A DNA stretch of 64,000 nt from Rhizobiales bacterium Y(2018) (GTDB lineage: Bacteria > Pseudomonadota > Alphaproteobacteria > Rhizobiales > Aestuariivirgaceae). Position 1 is the first letter of the stretch. Each line of letters starts with the position of its first letter. The stretch covers positions 682,001-746,000 of the forward strand of contig SCPD01000001.1 in the NCBI GenBank assembly GCA_005502925.1, given 5' to 3'. The notes beneath the pieces are model-generated. The model worked only from the letters and a program-made list of their open reading frames with translations, made no database searches and was not told the DNA's origin. Below, one piece after another: positions 48,153 through 57,445 of the stretch. A program made the translations under genes and the position numbers.

Positions 48153-49010
48153 TCAGGGATTGAAATACGGAACCTTGGCCGGATCCTTGCCCCAAACGGC
48201 TGCCAGGTATTTGTCAGCGAGCTTCGACATGGTGCCATCGTCGATGATCGACTTGATGATCTTGTCGAGCGTCGCGTTATTGGCGCCGCCCTTGGGGTAG
48301 ATGGCGCCATAGCTTTCGCCGGTCTTGTACTGGCCGATCACCACATGCTGGCCCTTGGTCTTCACTTCCTCGGCCAGCACGATCGACGTGTCGGTGATGG
48401 CGGCGTCGATCTGGCCAGCGGCGAGAGCAGTGAACATGTCGCCCTGATCGGGATAGACCTGAGTCTGCGCCGCCGGGATCTTCAGGCCATCGGCCACGAA
48501 ACTGGCGCCGGTGGTCGCGCTCTGCACGCCGACCGTCTTTTCCTTGATCGATTTCTCGTCGACCGGCGCGTCGGCGCGCACCAGCACGCCGATATCCGAG
48601 CTGAAATAGGGAATGGAGAAATCGACAACCTTCTTGCGCGCGTCGGTGATCGAAATCTCGGAAATCGCCAGGTCGAAATCGGTCACCTGACCAGTGACCA
48701 GCGGATCCCAGCCAACATTGACGAGCTCGAATTTGTCGAAGCCCGCGCGCCAGGCGATCTCGGCGGCGAAACAATATTCCATGCCGTCCTTGATCGATTC
48801 CGGTGTGTCGCCATTCCACCAGATCGGCGCCGGCAGCGACACCACGACCGTGAATTGCCCGGCCTTGGCTGGTTTTTCGACCGGGATCGATCCCTTCTCA
48901 CCGGTCAGTTCGCAATTGCCGATCATATTGGCGGCAACAGCGGGCATCGAAAATGAGGCCAGCGCAGCCATGGCCGCGGCAGCCAGAAAACTCCGTTTGT
49001 CGAACTTCAT
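48153..49010 (-). CDS. Amino-acid ABC importer, binding protein
   Basis: A 285-residue SBP_bac_3 protein. A signal peptide (MKFDKRSFLAAAAMAALASFSMPAVAA) leads into the mature fold, with EYCFAAEIAWRAGFDKFELVNV in pieces and DLAISEISITDARKKVVDFSIPYF. The start has GGAGG with 7 nt spacing; that SD is inside a perfect inverted repeat. Cys33 and Cys90-region residues may form a disulfide. It is the first gene of the importer, 58 nt downstream of ppc. Confidence 0.93.
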   Translation of the reverse strand: MKFDKRSFLAAAAMAALASFSMPAVAANMIGNCELTGEKGSIPVEKPAKAGQFTVVVSLPAPIWWNGDTPESIKDGMEYCFAAEIAWRAGFDKFELVNVGWDPLVTGQVTDFDLAISEISITDARKKVVDFSIPYFSSDIGVLVRADAPVDEKSIKEKTVGVQSATTGASFVADGLKIPAAQTQVYPDQGDMFTALAAGQIDAAITDTSIVLAEEVKTKGQHVVIGQYKTGESYGAIYPKGGANNATLDKIIKSIIDDGTMSKLADKYLAAVWGKDPAKVPYFNP

Positions 49011-49014
49011 CAGG

Positions 49015-49058
49015 CTTCCTCCGTTATATTTTGCATCACTAGATCATGCCGGAGGAAG
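49015..49058 (-). promoter_or_regulatory. Inverted repeat containing the binding-protein SD
   Basis: CTTCCTCCG (49015-49023) is perfectly matched by CGGAGGAAG (49050-49058). On the minus strand the 3' arm CGGAGGAAG (49023-49015) is the Shine-Dalgarno of the binding-protein gene; the 5' arm CTTCCTCCG sits just after the ppc stop. The 9-bp pairing with a 26-nt loop would cover the SD. It could be an on/off translational switch or the ppc terminator; a ATATAA-like stretch in the loop may also be a promoter box. Confidence 0.55.
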
Positions 49059-49068
49059 TTGGGCAAGA

Positions 49069-51783
49069 TCAGCCGGTCCACCCCAGCCCGGCGGCGATGC
49101 AATTCATCGTCATCAGCAAGGGCGTCAGCGCCTTGTCCTTGGGTCGGCCGGCGCGCGCATCCTTGAGCAGATCGACCTGCCAGCGATTGGCCTGGTCGAT
49201 CATCGGGCGCACCCGGTCCAGGCGGCGGCGGAAGCCGGGGAACCGGGCGCAGAGCCCGTTGGCGCCGGAAAGTTGCAGGACGCGCTCGCGCGTCAAGGCA
49301 TGCTCGGCCAGAACAAGGCCCAGAATGCGCTTGGCCGCCTTACGGTCGGGAACCAGCCCGGCATAAAGTGCCGCGATCTCCATATCGGCCAAGTAAAGCG
49401 ACTTCTCGACCTCGTCGATGGCGAGCCTGAAGCCGCGCGAGCGGACGAACATCTCCTTGAGCTGCGCCAGGCCGGCATCGCCCTTCTCGGCGACATAACG
49501 GTCGAGCCCCGATCCCAGCCCGTACCAGCCGGTGATGACATGGCGGTTCTGGCTCCAGGCGAAGACCCAGGGAATGGCGCGCAGATCTTCAACACCCTTG
49601 GCTCCGAAGCGGCGCGCCGGGCGCGATCCCATTTTGAGCAGCGACAGTTCCTCGACGGGGCTCGCCGCCTGGAAATAGTCCATGAGGCCCGGATCCTCGG
49701 CAAGGCCGCGATAGGCCGTAAAGGAGGCCGATGAAATGGCCTCCACCGCCGCCTGATGTTCCGGCACCAGGCGCAATTCGCTTTCCTTCGCCGATTTGAG
49801 CGTATGCACCAGCACGCTCGAGGCCAGCACCTCGAGCTGGTAAAGCGCCGTGCCGCGATTGGCGAATTTGGAAGAGACGACCTCGCCCTGCTCGGTGACG
49901 CGCATCCGCCCGCCAATGGTGCCGGCGGGCTGGGCCGCAACGGCGCGCCCGGTCGGGGCCCCGCCCCGGCTCACCGAGCCGCCGCGACCATGGAAGAAGC
50001 TGATTTCGACGCCGGCGCCGCGTCCCACCTGAACCAGGCGGCGCTGCGTCTCATAAAGCTCGAAGCTGGCGCAGAAGAAACCGCCATCCTTATTCGAGTC
50101 CGAATAACCGAGCATGATCTCCTGGCGCCCGCCCAGCGACTTCACCGTGCGGCGCACCATCGGGATCTTGAACAGCTCCTCCATAATACCGGGCGCGCGC
50201 TGCAGGTCGTCGATGGTTTCGAAGAGCGGCACGATGGCGAGCCGGCAGCTTTCACGGGAAGCCGCATCGGTGAAAAGGCCGCTATATTTGGCGAGCAGAT
50301 AGAGGCCCAGAATGTCGGTGGCGCTACGCGTCATCGACAGCACGAAGGCGCCCGTCGCCCTCCGGTCGGCGCCGTCGAGTGACGAGCGGATCAGGCCCAG
50401 GAGATCGAGCGTCTCGCGCGCCTCGTCCGACAGTCCCTGGAACAGCGGCAGGAACCCCATCGGCCGCTTGAGCTCGCTCGTCACCCATTTCGCCCATTCG
50501 GGTGAATCGGACTTGGGCGGCTCGCGCTTGGCGGTGAGGTTGAATTTCTGCCACAGCTCGGTCAGCACGCGGTTGATCACCGTCGTATTCTGCCGCATGT
50601 CGAGGCTCACGGTGCGGAAGCCGAAGATATCGACCTCCCAGCGCACCGGCCTGACGGTGTAGGCGGCGATCGATGTCGCATGCATCTGCGCCAGCGCCCG
50701 CTCGGCATGATGGATTGCCTCGGCGAGCTCTTCCGGACCGGCGAAGGCCTTGCGGCCGGCATAGTCATCGGGGCTCCGGGTCGCGGCGAGGCGCGCCCGC
50801 AAGGCCGCGAAATACTGTCGGAAGGGCTCGCCCGGATTGCGCTGGGCGAGCGTTTCATCGGCGGCGTTGGCGATCTCGCGGGTGACGCGGGCGCGGAAAG
50901 CTTCCGGCACATCGGTTTCCTGGTCCGACACCGAAACGGTCTGCGCCAGATATTCGAGGCGCTTGTCGAGACGCTCGATCGCCGCCTTGGCATTTTCCTG
51001 CAGGGCGAAGCGTGTCGTCGCCGCGGTGACATAGGGATTGCCGTCGCGATCGCCGCCGATCCAGGAATAGAACCGGACGGGCGGGCGCACGCGGATCGGC
51101 TGTTCGGGATAGTGGCGCGCCAAGGCGCCTTCCAGCAATTCGCAGAGCTGCGGCGTGCGCTCGAACAAGGTCTCGCGGAAGAAATGCAGGCCCCAGGCGA
51201 CCTCCGCCTCGACGGTCGGCTTTTCGAGGCGGATCTCACCAGTCATCCAGAGAAGGTCGATGTCGTTGCGCAATTGCCGGATGAGGGCTTCGCGCTCGCG
51301 CGGCGTCCAGCGCGGGCTTTCGAGGTCATAGAGGCGCAAATAGATGCGGCGATGGATTTCGAGCACCGTCACGCGCTTGGCCTCGGTCGGATGCGCGGTG
51401 ATGGTGGGACCGGCCTCCGCCGTCTCGAGCGCCTCGGCGACCTGTTCGCCAGAGGCGCCGGCGGCGGCGATGTTGGCGAAGGCATTGGAGAAAGAACCCA
51501 GGATCTGGTCATTGCCGCCCATCGTCTCGAGCCGTCGCCTGGACCGCATAGCGGCGTTTTCTTCCGCGATATTAAGAAGTTGCAGCCAGATTCCAATGAC
51601 CTGGAGGGCGGATGCGCGCAATTCCGGCTTGATGGCGCGGGCATCTTCCGGATTGTCGATGATCGGGAGGACTTTTGGCGCCCGCTCGCGGATCACCCGG
51701 CGCAACAGGTCGCGCAAGAGGACGGTGATCTCGTCCACATAGCCCCCGTCGACAGGCAAAATATGCCGGGTCGTATCCGCCAT
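49069..51783 (-). CDS. ppc: Phosphoenolpyruvate carboxylase
   Basis: A 904-residue anaplerotic enzyme that forms oxaloacetate from PEP and bicarbonate. Catalytic motifs: TITAHPTEAKR (essential His), FHGRGGSVSRGGAP (the G before RGGAP is Ser here) and GYSDSNKDGGFF. The C-terminus ends IAAGLGWTG, whereas the usual end is IAAGMRNTG or MQNTG. The Asn replaced by Trp is the residue that binds the inhibitor aspartate in the E. coli enzyme (N881). It lies upstream of an amino-acid importer operon and diverges from an ABC-F gene. Confidence 0.95.
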   Translation of the reverse strand: MADTTRHILPVDGGYVDEITVLLRDLLRRVIRERAPKVLPIIDNPEDARAIKPELRASALQVIGIWLQLLNIAEENAAMRSRRRLETMGGNDQILGSFSNAFANIAAAGASGEQVAEALETAEAGPTITAHPTEAKRVTVLEIHRRIYLRLYDLESPRWTPREREALIRQLRNDIDLLWMTGEIRLEKPTVEAEVAWGLHFFRETLFERTPQLCELLEGALARHYPEQPIRVRPPVRFYSWIGGDRDGNPYVTAATTRFALQENAKAAIERLDKRLEYLAQTVSVSDQETDVPEAFRARVTREIANAADETLAQRNPGEPFRQYFAALRARLAATRSPDDYAGRKAFAGPEELAEAIHHAERALAQMHATSIAAYTVRPVRWEVDIFGFRTVSLDMRQNTTVINRVLTELWQKFNLTAKREPPKSDSPEWAKWVTSELKRPMGFLPLFQGLSDEARETLDLLGLIRSSLDGADRRATGAFVLSMTRSATDILGLYLLAKYSGLFTDAASRESCRLAIVPLFETIDDLQRAPGIMEELFKIPMVRRTVKSLGGRQEIMLGYSDSNKDGGFFCASFELYETQRRLVQVGRGAGVEISFFHGRGGSVSRGGAPTGRAVAAQPAGTIGGRMRVTEQGEVVSSKFANRGTALYQLEVLASSVLVHTLKSAKESELRLVPEHQAAVEAISSASFTAYRGLAEDPGLMDYFQAASPVEELSLLKMGSRPARRFGAKGVEDLRAIPWVFAWSQNRHVITGWYGLGSGLDRYVAEKGDAGLAQLKEMFVRSRGFRLAIDEVEKSLYLADMEIAALYAGLVPDRKAAKRILGLVLAEHALTRERVLQLSGANGLCARFPGFRRRLDRVRPMIDQANRWQVDLLKDARAGRPKDKALTPLLMTMNCIAAGLGWTG

Positions 51784-51863
51784 TTCCTCACCCCTTTAGG
51801 GTTGCATTGTGCACTGCACCCAAAGAATGACAATGGCTTAGATTGCGGCTAAACAGCCCGCCC

Positions 51864-53729
51864 ATGTTGCATGTTAACGGACTCACCTACCGCATTGCTG
51901 GGCGCCTTCTCCTCGAAGATGCCAGCGTCGCCATCCCCGAGGGCCACAAGGTCGGCCTCATCGGCCGCAATGGCGTGGGCAAATCGACCTTCCTTCATCT
52001 GATCCTGGGCGATCTCCAATCGGAATCGGGCACCGTCAGCCTGCCGCGCAATGCCCGCATCGGCACTGTGGCGCAGGAAGCCCCGGGCGGCGAAGCGTCG
52101 CTGATCGACACGGTGCTCGCCGCCGATATCGAACGCGCCAGCCTGCTCGATGAATCCGAGACCGCGACAGACCCGCACCGGATCGCGGAGATCCAGCTGC
52201 GTCTCGCCGATATCGACGCCCATTCGGCGCCGTCGCGCGCCGCGACCATCCTGTCGGGTCTCGGCTTTTCGGAGGAGACGCAGAACGGCCCCTGCTCGGC
52301 GCTGTCCGGCGGCTGGCGCATGCGCGTGGCGCTCGCCGCGGCGCTTTTCGCCTCGCCCGACGTGCTGCTCCTCGACGAGCCAACCAACTATCTCGATCTC
52401 GAAGGCACGATCTGGCTGAAAAGCTTCATCCGCGCCTATCCGCATACGATCCTGATGGTGAGTCACGACCGCGATCTCCTCAATGACGCGGTCGGTGCGA
52501 TCCTCCATCTCGAGCGCGGCAAGCTCACCCTCTATCAGGGCAATTACGACAGCTTCGAGCGGCAGCGGCGCGAGCAGCAGGCGCTGACCCTGAAGCTCAA
52601 GAAGAAGCAGGAAGATCAGCGCAAGCACATGGAAGCCTTCGTCGAACGCTTCCGTTACAAGGCGTCCAAGGCGCGCCAGGCGCAGAGCCGCCTCAAGGCG
52701 CTGGCCAAGCTCGAGCCGATCGCCGATGTGATCGAGGATCGCGTGGCGCCCTTCCACTTCCCCGATCCGCCGAAGCCTTTGGCGCCGCCGCTGGTGCGCT
52801 GGGATCATGCCTCCGTCGGCTACACGGAAGGCAAGCCGATCCTGCGCAACATCACGCTCAGGCTCGATCCGGACGACCGCATCGCGCTTCTGGGCTCGAA
52901 CGGCAACGGCAAATCGACCTTCGCCAAGCTCTTATGCGGCAAGCTCCAGGCGATGAGCGGCGAGATGAAACATCCGCCGCGCCTCACCGTCGGTTATTTC
53001 GCCCAGCACCAGCTCGACGAATTGTCGCCCGAGCGCACACCTTACGATTATTTCAGTTCGCTGTTGCCGGATGCCACTCAGGCGCAGCGGCGCGCGCGTC
53101 TCGGCTCCTATGGCTTCGGCGCGACACTTGCCGATTCAAAATGCAAGACCTTGTCGGGCGGCGAGAAGGCGCGGCTCCTCTTCGCCCTCGCCTCCTTCCA
53201 TGCGCCGCATATCCTGGTGCTCGACGAGCCGACCAACCATCTCGACGTCGACTCGCGCGAGGCGCTCATCCACGCCATCAACGAATATCAGGGCGCCGTC
53301 ATCCTTATCAGCCACGACCGGCATATCATCGAGACCAGCGTCGACCGTCTGTGGCTCGTCGCCCACGGAACGGTGAAGCCCTTCGACGGCGACATGGACG
53401 ATTATACTGACTTCATCCTCGGCCGCTCACCAGCGCCGAAGCGGGAAACGTCGCAACCTCCGCCCGCCCCGGTCAAAGCGCCAACGCCGGCGCCCAAGAC
53501 CAATCCCGCGGCCGTTAAGAAAAAGATTCAAGAAATCACGGCCAAGATGTCGAAAATACAGGAGAAACTTGACGTGCTCGACCGCGCCTTGCAGGACGGC
53601 CAGCTCTATATTGCCGACCCCAAAAAGGCGGCAAGCTTCGCCACCTTGCGGGCCAAGCTCGGGCGCGATCTCGAGGAGCAGGAAACGCTCTGGCTCGAGG
53701 CGCAGGAAAGTCTGGAACAGACGGCATAG
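51864..53729 (+). CDS. ABC-F ATPase (Uup/YheS-like translation factor)
   Basis: A 621-residue soluble protein with two ABC domains and no membrane part. NBD1: GRNGVGKST, LSGGWRMRVALAAAL, LLDEPTNYLD. NBD2: GSNGNGKST, LSGGEKARLLFALAS, VLDEPTNHLD. The linker (about 225-290) is Lys/Arg/Gln-rich and coiled. A C-terminal Pro/Ala-rich and coiled extension (QPPPAPVKAPTPAPK) follows. ABC-F proteins bind the ribosome E-site; no resistance role is suggested. A TTG 7 codons earlier is a weaker start. Confidence 0.93.
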   Translation: MLHVNGLTYRIAGRLLLEDASVAIPEGHKVGLIGRNGVGKSTFLHLILGDLQSESGTVSLPRNARIGTVAQEAPGGEASLIDTVLAADIERASLLDESETATDPHRIAEIQLRLADIDAHSAPSRAATILSGLGFSEETQNGPCSALSGGWRMRVALAAALFASPDVLLLDEPTNYLDLEGTIWLKSFIRAYPHTILMVSHDRDLLNDAVGAILHLERGKLTLYQGNYDSFERQRREQQALTLKLKKKQEDQRKHMEAFVERFRYKASKARQAQSRLKALAKLEPIADVIEDRVAPFHFPDPPKPLAPPLVRWDHASVGYTEGKPILRNITLRLDPDDRIALLGSNGNGKSTFAKLLCGKLQAMSGEMKHPPRLTVGYFAQHQLDELSPERTPYDYFSSLLPDATQAQRRARLGSYGFGATLADSKCKTLSGGEKARLLFALASFHAPHILVLDEPTNHLDVDSREALIHAINEYQGAVILISHDRHIIETSVDRLWLVAHGTVKPFDGDMDDYTDFILGRSPAPKRETSQPPPAPVKAPTPAPKTNPAAVKKKIQEITAKMSKIQEKLDVLDRALQDGQLYIADPKKAASFATLRAKLGRDLEEQETLWLEAQESLEQTA

Positions 53730-53730
53730 A

Positions 53731-53755
53731 GCGGCCCCTCTCCACGAAGGGCCGC
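53731..53755. terminator. Bidirectional terminator-like hairpin
   Basis: GCGGCCC (53731-53737) and GGGCCGC (53749-53755) form a 7-bp GC stem, followed by CCTTTC. It lies between the convergent ABC-F and cyclase-family genes and could serve both. Confidence 0.65.
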
Positions 53756-53764
53756 CCTTTCACA

Positions 53765-54583
53765 TCAGAGCAAAGCGAAGGCGCGTGTCATGCCGCCGGT
53801 GGCCCCGGCGATCTTCGGGCCGCCGACGACGATGGCGGCCCCCTTCTCCGGCAGCTGGCCGAGATTGGCGGCGCATTCGAGACCCCAGCGCCCGGCCGGC
53901 AGCCAGCGATAATGGGTGGCGAAGTCCTTCGAAGCGCCATAGTCGAGCGACAGCGAGTCGACGACGATACCGACCACCTTACGCTCGAGCAGGAGTGCCG
54001 CCGCATCCGGATGGAAGCCGGGGAAATGCATGACGCCGTCCTTGTCGGCATTGCGGAACTTATCGGTCTTCACATGCTGGTCCCAGCCCGAATTCATCGC
54101 CACGGCGGCACCGTCCGGCAACGCGCCGTTCTTGGTCTCCCAGGCTTTGATGTCATCGGCCGTCACCTGCGCGTCGGGATCCTTTGCGGCACGCTCGGCG
54201 ATATTCACAACGCAGAGCGGCGCCACCAGCGTATCGGCCGGAAGCGACGACGCATCGGCCCCGTTGGTCGAGAAATGCAGCGGCGCGTCCATATGGGTGC
54301 CGGTATGTTCGATCAGATGCCACTGATTCTCATTCCAGCCGTCCTTTTCGAAGCGGTACAGAACTTCGACGGTCAGCTGCGGCTTGCCGGTGAAAGTGGG
54401 GAAGTCCGGCGTCAAAACATGGGTCAGATCAACGACCTTGGAAAAGCTCATCGTCGCGGCCTGAGCCGCAAACGGGCTGAAAGCCGACATCGACCCGACA
54501 AAGGCCGTCGCTCCCGTCGCGCGAAACAGACCGCGTCGTGAAATAGTCGCAGCAACCGTCGCCATACAACCAGGTACGCACAT
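53765..54583 (-). CDS. Tat-exported cyclase-family (kynurenine-formamidase-like) hydrolase
   Basis: A 272-residue metal hydrolase. The N-terminus has a twin-arginine signal (ISRRGLFRATGATAFVG) ending around AAQA. The metal motif HTGTHMDAPLHF (HxGTHxDxPxHF) identifies the cyclase/arylformamidase family. The start at 54583 has GGAGGAG 6 nt upstream, so the odd N-terminal MCVPGC is part of the protein; a second Met six residues on is an alternative. Substrate is unknown. Confidence 0.85.
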   Translation of the reverse strand: MCVPGCMATVAATISRRGLFRATGATAFVGSMSAFSPFAAQAATMSFSKVVDLTHVLTPDFPTFTGKPQLTVEVLYRFEKDGWNENQWHLIEHTGTHMDAPLHFSTNGADASSLPADTLVAPLCVVNIAERAAKDPDAQVTADDIKAWETKNGALPDGAAVAMNSGWDQHVKTDKFRNADKDGVMHFPGFHPDAAALLLERKVVGIVVDSLSLDYGASKDFATHYRWLPAGRWGLECAANLGQLPEKGAAIVVGGPKIAGATGGMTRAFALL

Positions 54584-54707
54584 CGTCGTCTCCTCCGTTC
54601 GTGATTAGGCTTGAGGTTATCGTTTCGGCTATGCTTCAGGTAAAGAATGACATGCTACGCAGGTCGGCACAGTTCTGCCAAGGATGAACAATATAACGTC
54701 ACGCTAA

Positions 54708-55388
54708 ATGATCTTTGCCGCTCTCGGTCTCCTCGCCCTTCTCGCCCTCATCTATGTGCCGCAGTTGTTGATCCGCAGCACGATGGCGCGCCATGCGCGT
54801 GAGCGCGCTGATTTTCCCGGCACCGGCGGCGAACTCGCCCGCCACCTGCTCGATGAGGCGGGGCTGACCGAGGTAAAGGTGGAAATGGTCGAAGCCGGCG
54901 ATCATTACAGCCCGGACGACAAGGCGGTGCGGCTCAGCAAAGCAAATTTCGAAGGCAGGTCCATCACCTCGGTCGCGGTCGCCGCCCACGAGGCGGCGCA
55001 CGCCCTCCAGGATGCGCAAGGCTATGCGCCCCTGCATCTGCGCCAGAAGCTCGTGCGCTACGGCATCGTGATCGAGCGTGTCGGCAGCGTCCTGCTCCTC
55101 GCCACACCCATCATCTTCGCCCTCGTCCGCTCTCCCACTGTGTTGCTCTTCGAGCTTGCCGCCGGCCTCACGATACTCGCCTCGACCATCGTCATCCACC
55201 TGGTGACGCTGCCGACGGAATTCGATGCGAGCTTCAAGCGGGCCTTGCCGGAGCTCGAAAACTATATCCGTCCCGAGGACATGAAAGGCGCGCGCAAGGT
55301 CCTGCGCGCCGCCGCTTTCACCTATGTCGCCGCCGCTCTGGTCAGCCTGATCGACGTGGCGCGGTGGATCCGGATTCTGCGATTTTAG
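54708..55388 (+). CDS. Zinc metallopeptidase, YugP-like membrane family
   Basis: A 226-residue inner-membrane protein with N-terminal anchor (MIFAALGLLALLALIYVP). The zinc site is AAHEAAHALQD (HExxH-type) near residue 93, with TLPTEFDASFKRA as a conserved downstream Glu/Asp segment. Two further helices lie between (VGSVLLLATPIIFALV, LAAGLTILASTIVIHLV). It is the neutral zinc metallopeptidase family related to YugP. The stop overlaps 4 nt with the convergent holC. Confidence 0.87.
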   Translation: MIFAALGLLALLALIYVPQLLIRSTMARHARERADFPGTGGELARHLLDEAGLTEVKVEMVEAGDHYSPDDKAVRLSKANFEGRSITSVAVAAHEAAHALQDAQGYAPLHLRQKLVRYGIVIERVGSVLLLATPIIFALVRSPTVLLFELAAGLTILASTIVIHLVTLPTEFDASFKRALPELENYIRPEDMKGARKVLRAAAFTYVAAALVSLIDVARWIRILRF

Positions 55389-55846
55389 GATGCGGCTTTC
55401 GCTTTGTTCTGCCAGCGGCCGCGCTCGTCCTGCTGCCAGTAGCTGACCTCATGGCCCTGGCTGCGGGCCTCCTTCCAGACGCGCCGCGCACGTTCGACCG
55501 ATTCGGTGTCGGCGCCATCGAACAGCAGGACCGCACGCTCCAATCCGTCATAATTGGCGGGCTCGACGCCGCCGACGAAAAAGCGCACCGAGGCGCCATT
55601 CGGGTTCTCGGGCGAGGCGGTGATCCATACCGGCTGGCTGTCGGCATGGCCGTCGCGGGCGGTGCCGTGCGGCAGGAAACCTTCTTCCGTATAGGTCCAG
55701 AGCAGCGTCGAGAGCGCCTCGACCCGCTCATCCGAATCGGTCTCGATGACGGCCCGCCAGCCTCGTTCGATGGTGCGTTCGAGGAGCTGCGGCAGCACAC
55801 GTTCGAGCGGCTGCTGCTCCAAATGGTAGAATAACACGTCGGTCAT
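55385..55846 (-). CDS. holC: DNA polymerase III chi subunit
   Basis: A 153-residue replisome subunit that links the clamp loader to SSB. It begins TDVLFYHLEQQPLERVLPQLLERTIERGWRAV and carries WITA, RFFVGGVEPANYDGLERAVLLFDG and RARRVWKEARSQGHEVSYWQQDERGRW, typical of HolC. The start MTDV (55846) was chosen; four codons upstream an ATG is possible. It is usually next to pepA in alphaproteobacteria; here pepA lies 6 kb away. Confidence 0.92.
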   Translation of the reverse strand: MTDVLFYHLEQQPLERVLPQLLERTIERGWRAVIETDSDERVEALSTLLWTYTEEGFLPHGTARDGHADSQPVWITASPENPNGASVRFFVGGVEPANYDGLERAVLLFDGADTESVERARRVWKEARSQGHEVSYWQQDERGRWQNKAKAAS

Positions 55847-55947
55847 GGCGGCATCCAAGCCGGTCCGGCGATGCCGGTCAACGGTCTTTGCGCCCCTTCG
55901 ACTTTGCCGCTAAGGTAATGCAAAGAAACGTCAAATAGGGGAACGCA

Positions 55948-56427
55948 ATGGGGCGCTTTGTGCTGTGGGGAGCCGCGGTCGCGGCGGCGGTTGGATTTGG
56001 CCTGTTCGCGCCGGCTGAGCGGGCCGAGGCTGTGGGCCTCTGCAATTGCTGCGAAAGCAGCCTCACACCCTCCTGCGGCAAGGTCTGCGCGGTGATCAGC
56101 CTGGCGCCCGGAATGTGCCCTGCCATCGTCGATTATGAAGGAACCGGGGCTACCGTCCCCGGCGCCAATCCCCTGAACGGCATGTCGCTCAGAGACATGG
56201 CGCTCGGCGACCCGAGGCCCGGAGAGCTCGAGGAGTTCCGGGAGTTTCTCGAAGCCGGTCGCCGCCAAGCAATCGCCTCCTACAAAACCGCCTTGCGCAA
56301 GCTAAAGCGGCACAAGATCACCCAGTCGGACTTCGACAAGGCCGATGGGCTCTACAAGGAAGCCCTGGTCAACTACTATCACGGCATCCGCGCCTATCTG
56401 AACCGGGTGGGTCGCAAATCCGACTGA
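55948..56427 (+). CDS. Cys-rich exported protein, unknown
   Basis: A 159-residue protein. A signal peptide ends near AEA (residue 28). Six cysteines are packed within 26 residues (32, 34, 35, 43, 47, 57: LCNCCESSLTPSCGKVC ...GMC). The remainder is a charged helical tail with RKLKRHKITQSDFDKADGLYKEAL. AGGGG precedes the ATG by 6 nt. It is not a recognised family. It stands 22 nt upstream of an ATP-grasp gene on the same strand. Confidence 0.65.
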   Translation: MGRFVLWGAAVAAAVGFGLFAPAERAEAVGLCNCCESSLTPSCGKVCAVISLAPGMCPAIVDYEGTGATVPGANPLNGMSLRDMALGDPRPGELEEFREFLEAGRRQAIASYKTALRKLKRHKITQSDFDKADGLYKEALVNYYHGIRAYLNRVGRKSD

Positions 56428-56449
56428 CTCTCCGTTTCACAGTGCTTGC

Positions 56450-57430
56450 ATGAAAAGAAATCTGATCCTGATTCATCGCGGCACCCGCTATGAGCGGGAC
56501 TTCGCGGAAATCGGCCGGAAAGCCGTGGCCCTCGATCGCGATATCGACGTCTATGCGATCGGCATGGAGTCGAAATCGCAGCTCCCGCCGGCGATATGGC
56601 AAAGACCCACGCTCGTCGTCGCCTTTGCGGGAAAGTTCAATCTGCGGATCAAACACGGCACGCTTCTGAAGAACGTCCCCATCGACAAGCTTCTGCAATA
56701 TGAGATCTTCCGCAAGGCCGGCATACCGACACCGCCCACCCTCGCCTTCAAGTTCGGCATGATGCTGGATCCCCTGCTCTTCGGCGAGTTCGTGCTCGTC
56801 AAGCCCATGGATTTGAACCTGACGTCCAGAGGCGACGGTGTGCAATTGTTCCGGCGTCGCCGGATCGAGCAGCTGCGGCTGCATGATTTTCCGCCCGATC
56901 ATCCCATGCACAGAGACAGACATGGTTATCTGGTGCAGAGATTCGTCGATACCGGCCTCTATCCATCGTTCCACCGGGTCGAGACCTTGTTCGGCAAGAT
57001 CCTCTATTCCTGGCATTCGACGCTGCAGAGCCCGCGTTGCGCACTCGATGCGCCAGATGCGGAGATCGAGCGCACGATCATCGCCACGCAAGGCGGCGAC
57101 AAGGACCGCAAACTGGTGAAGGAGCCCGATATATTGGCCCTCGCCGAAAAGGTACACGCCGCATTTGCGTCGATACCGCTGCTTGCGATAGATGTCCTGC
57201 GCGAACAAAATACGGGAAAGCTCTACGTGCTTGAATGCAATCCAGGCGGCAATACCTGGCATTTCTCCTCGCAGATCGGGGCGAAGCTTCGCTTAGGCTT
57301 TGGCAACGCCACGGTGAACGGCGAAAAGCGCGCCCATGAGATCGCGCGGCAGATGTTCATCGATCAGTATGGCGCCTTCGACATCGCCGCCAAGGCGCTC
57401 GTAGAGCAAACACACGCGCACGCGTCTTAA
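56450..57430 (+). CDS. ATP-grasp-fold protein, substrate unknown
   Basis: A 326-residue protein with an ATP-grasp layout: Lys118 (VLVKPM), a Gly-rich loop SRGDGV (126-131), a hinge VQRFVDTG (163-170; the usual E is Gln163), and the Mg/ATP site Asp248 (LAIDVL), Glu262 and Asn264 (LECNPGG). An N-terminal Rossmann-like part precedes it. ATP-grasps join a carboxylate to an amine or thiol. Neither substrate nor product is indicated. No clear SD. The next gene starts 15 nt on. Confidence 0.8.
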   Translation: MKRNLILIHRGTRYERDFAEIGRKAVALDRDIDVYAIGMESKSQLPPAIWQRPTLVVAFAGKFNLRIKHGTLLKNVPIDKLLQYEIFRKAGIPTPPTLAFKFGMMLDPLLFGEFVLVKPMDLNLTSRGDGVQLFRRRRIEQLRLHDFPPDHPMHRDRHGYLVQRFVDTGLYPSFHRVETLFGKILYSWHSTLQSPRCALDAPDAEIERTIIATQGGDKDRKLVKEPDILALAEKVHAAFASIPLLAIDVLREQNTGKLYVLECNPGGNTWHFSSQIGAKLRLGFGNATVNGEKRAHEIARQMFIDQYGAFDIAAKALVEQTHAHAS

Positions 57431-57445
57431 GCCAGAGGTCACATT

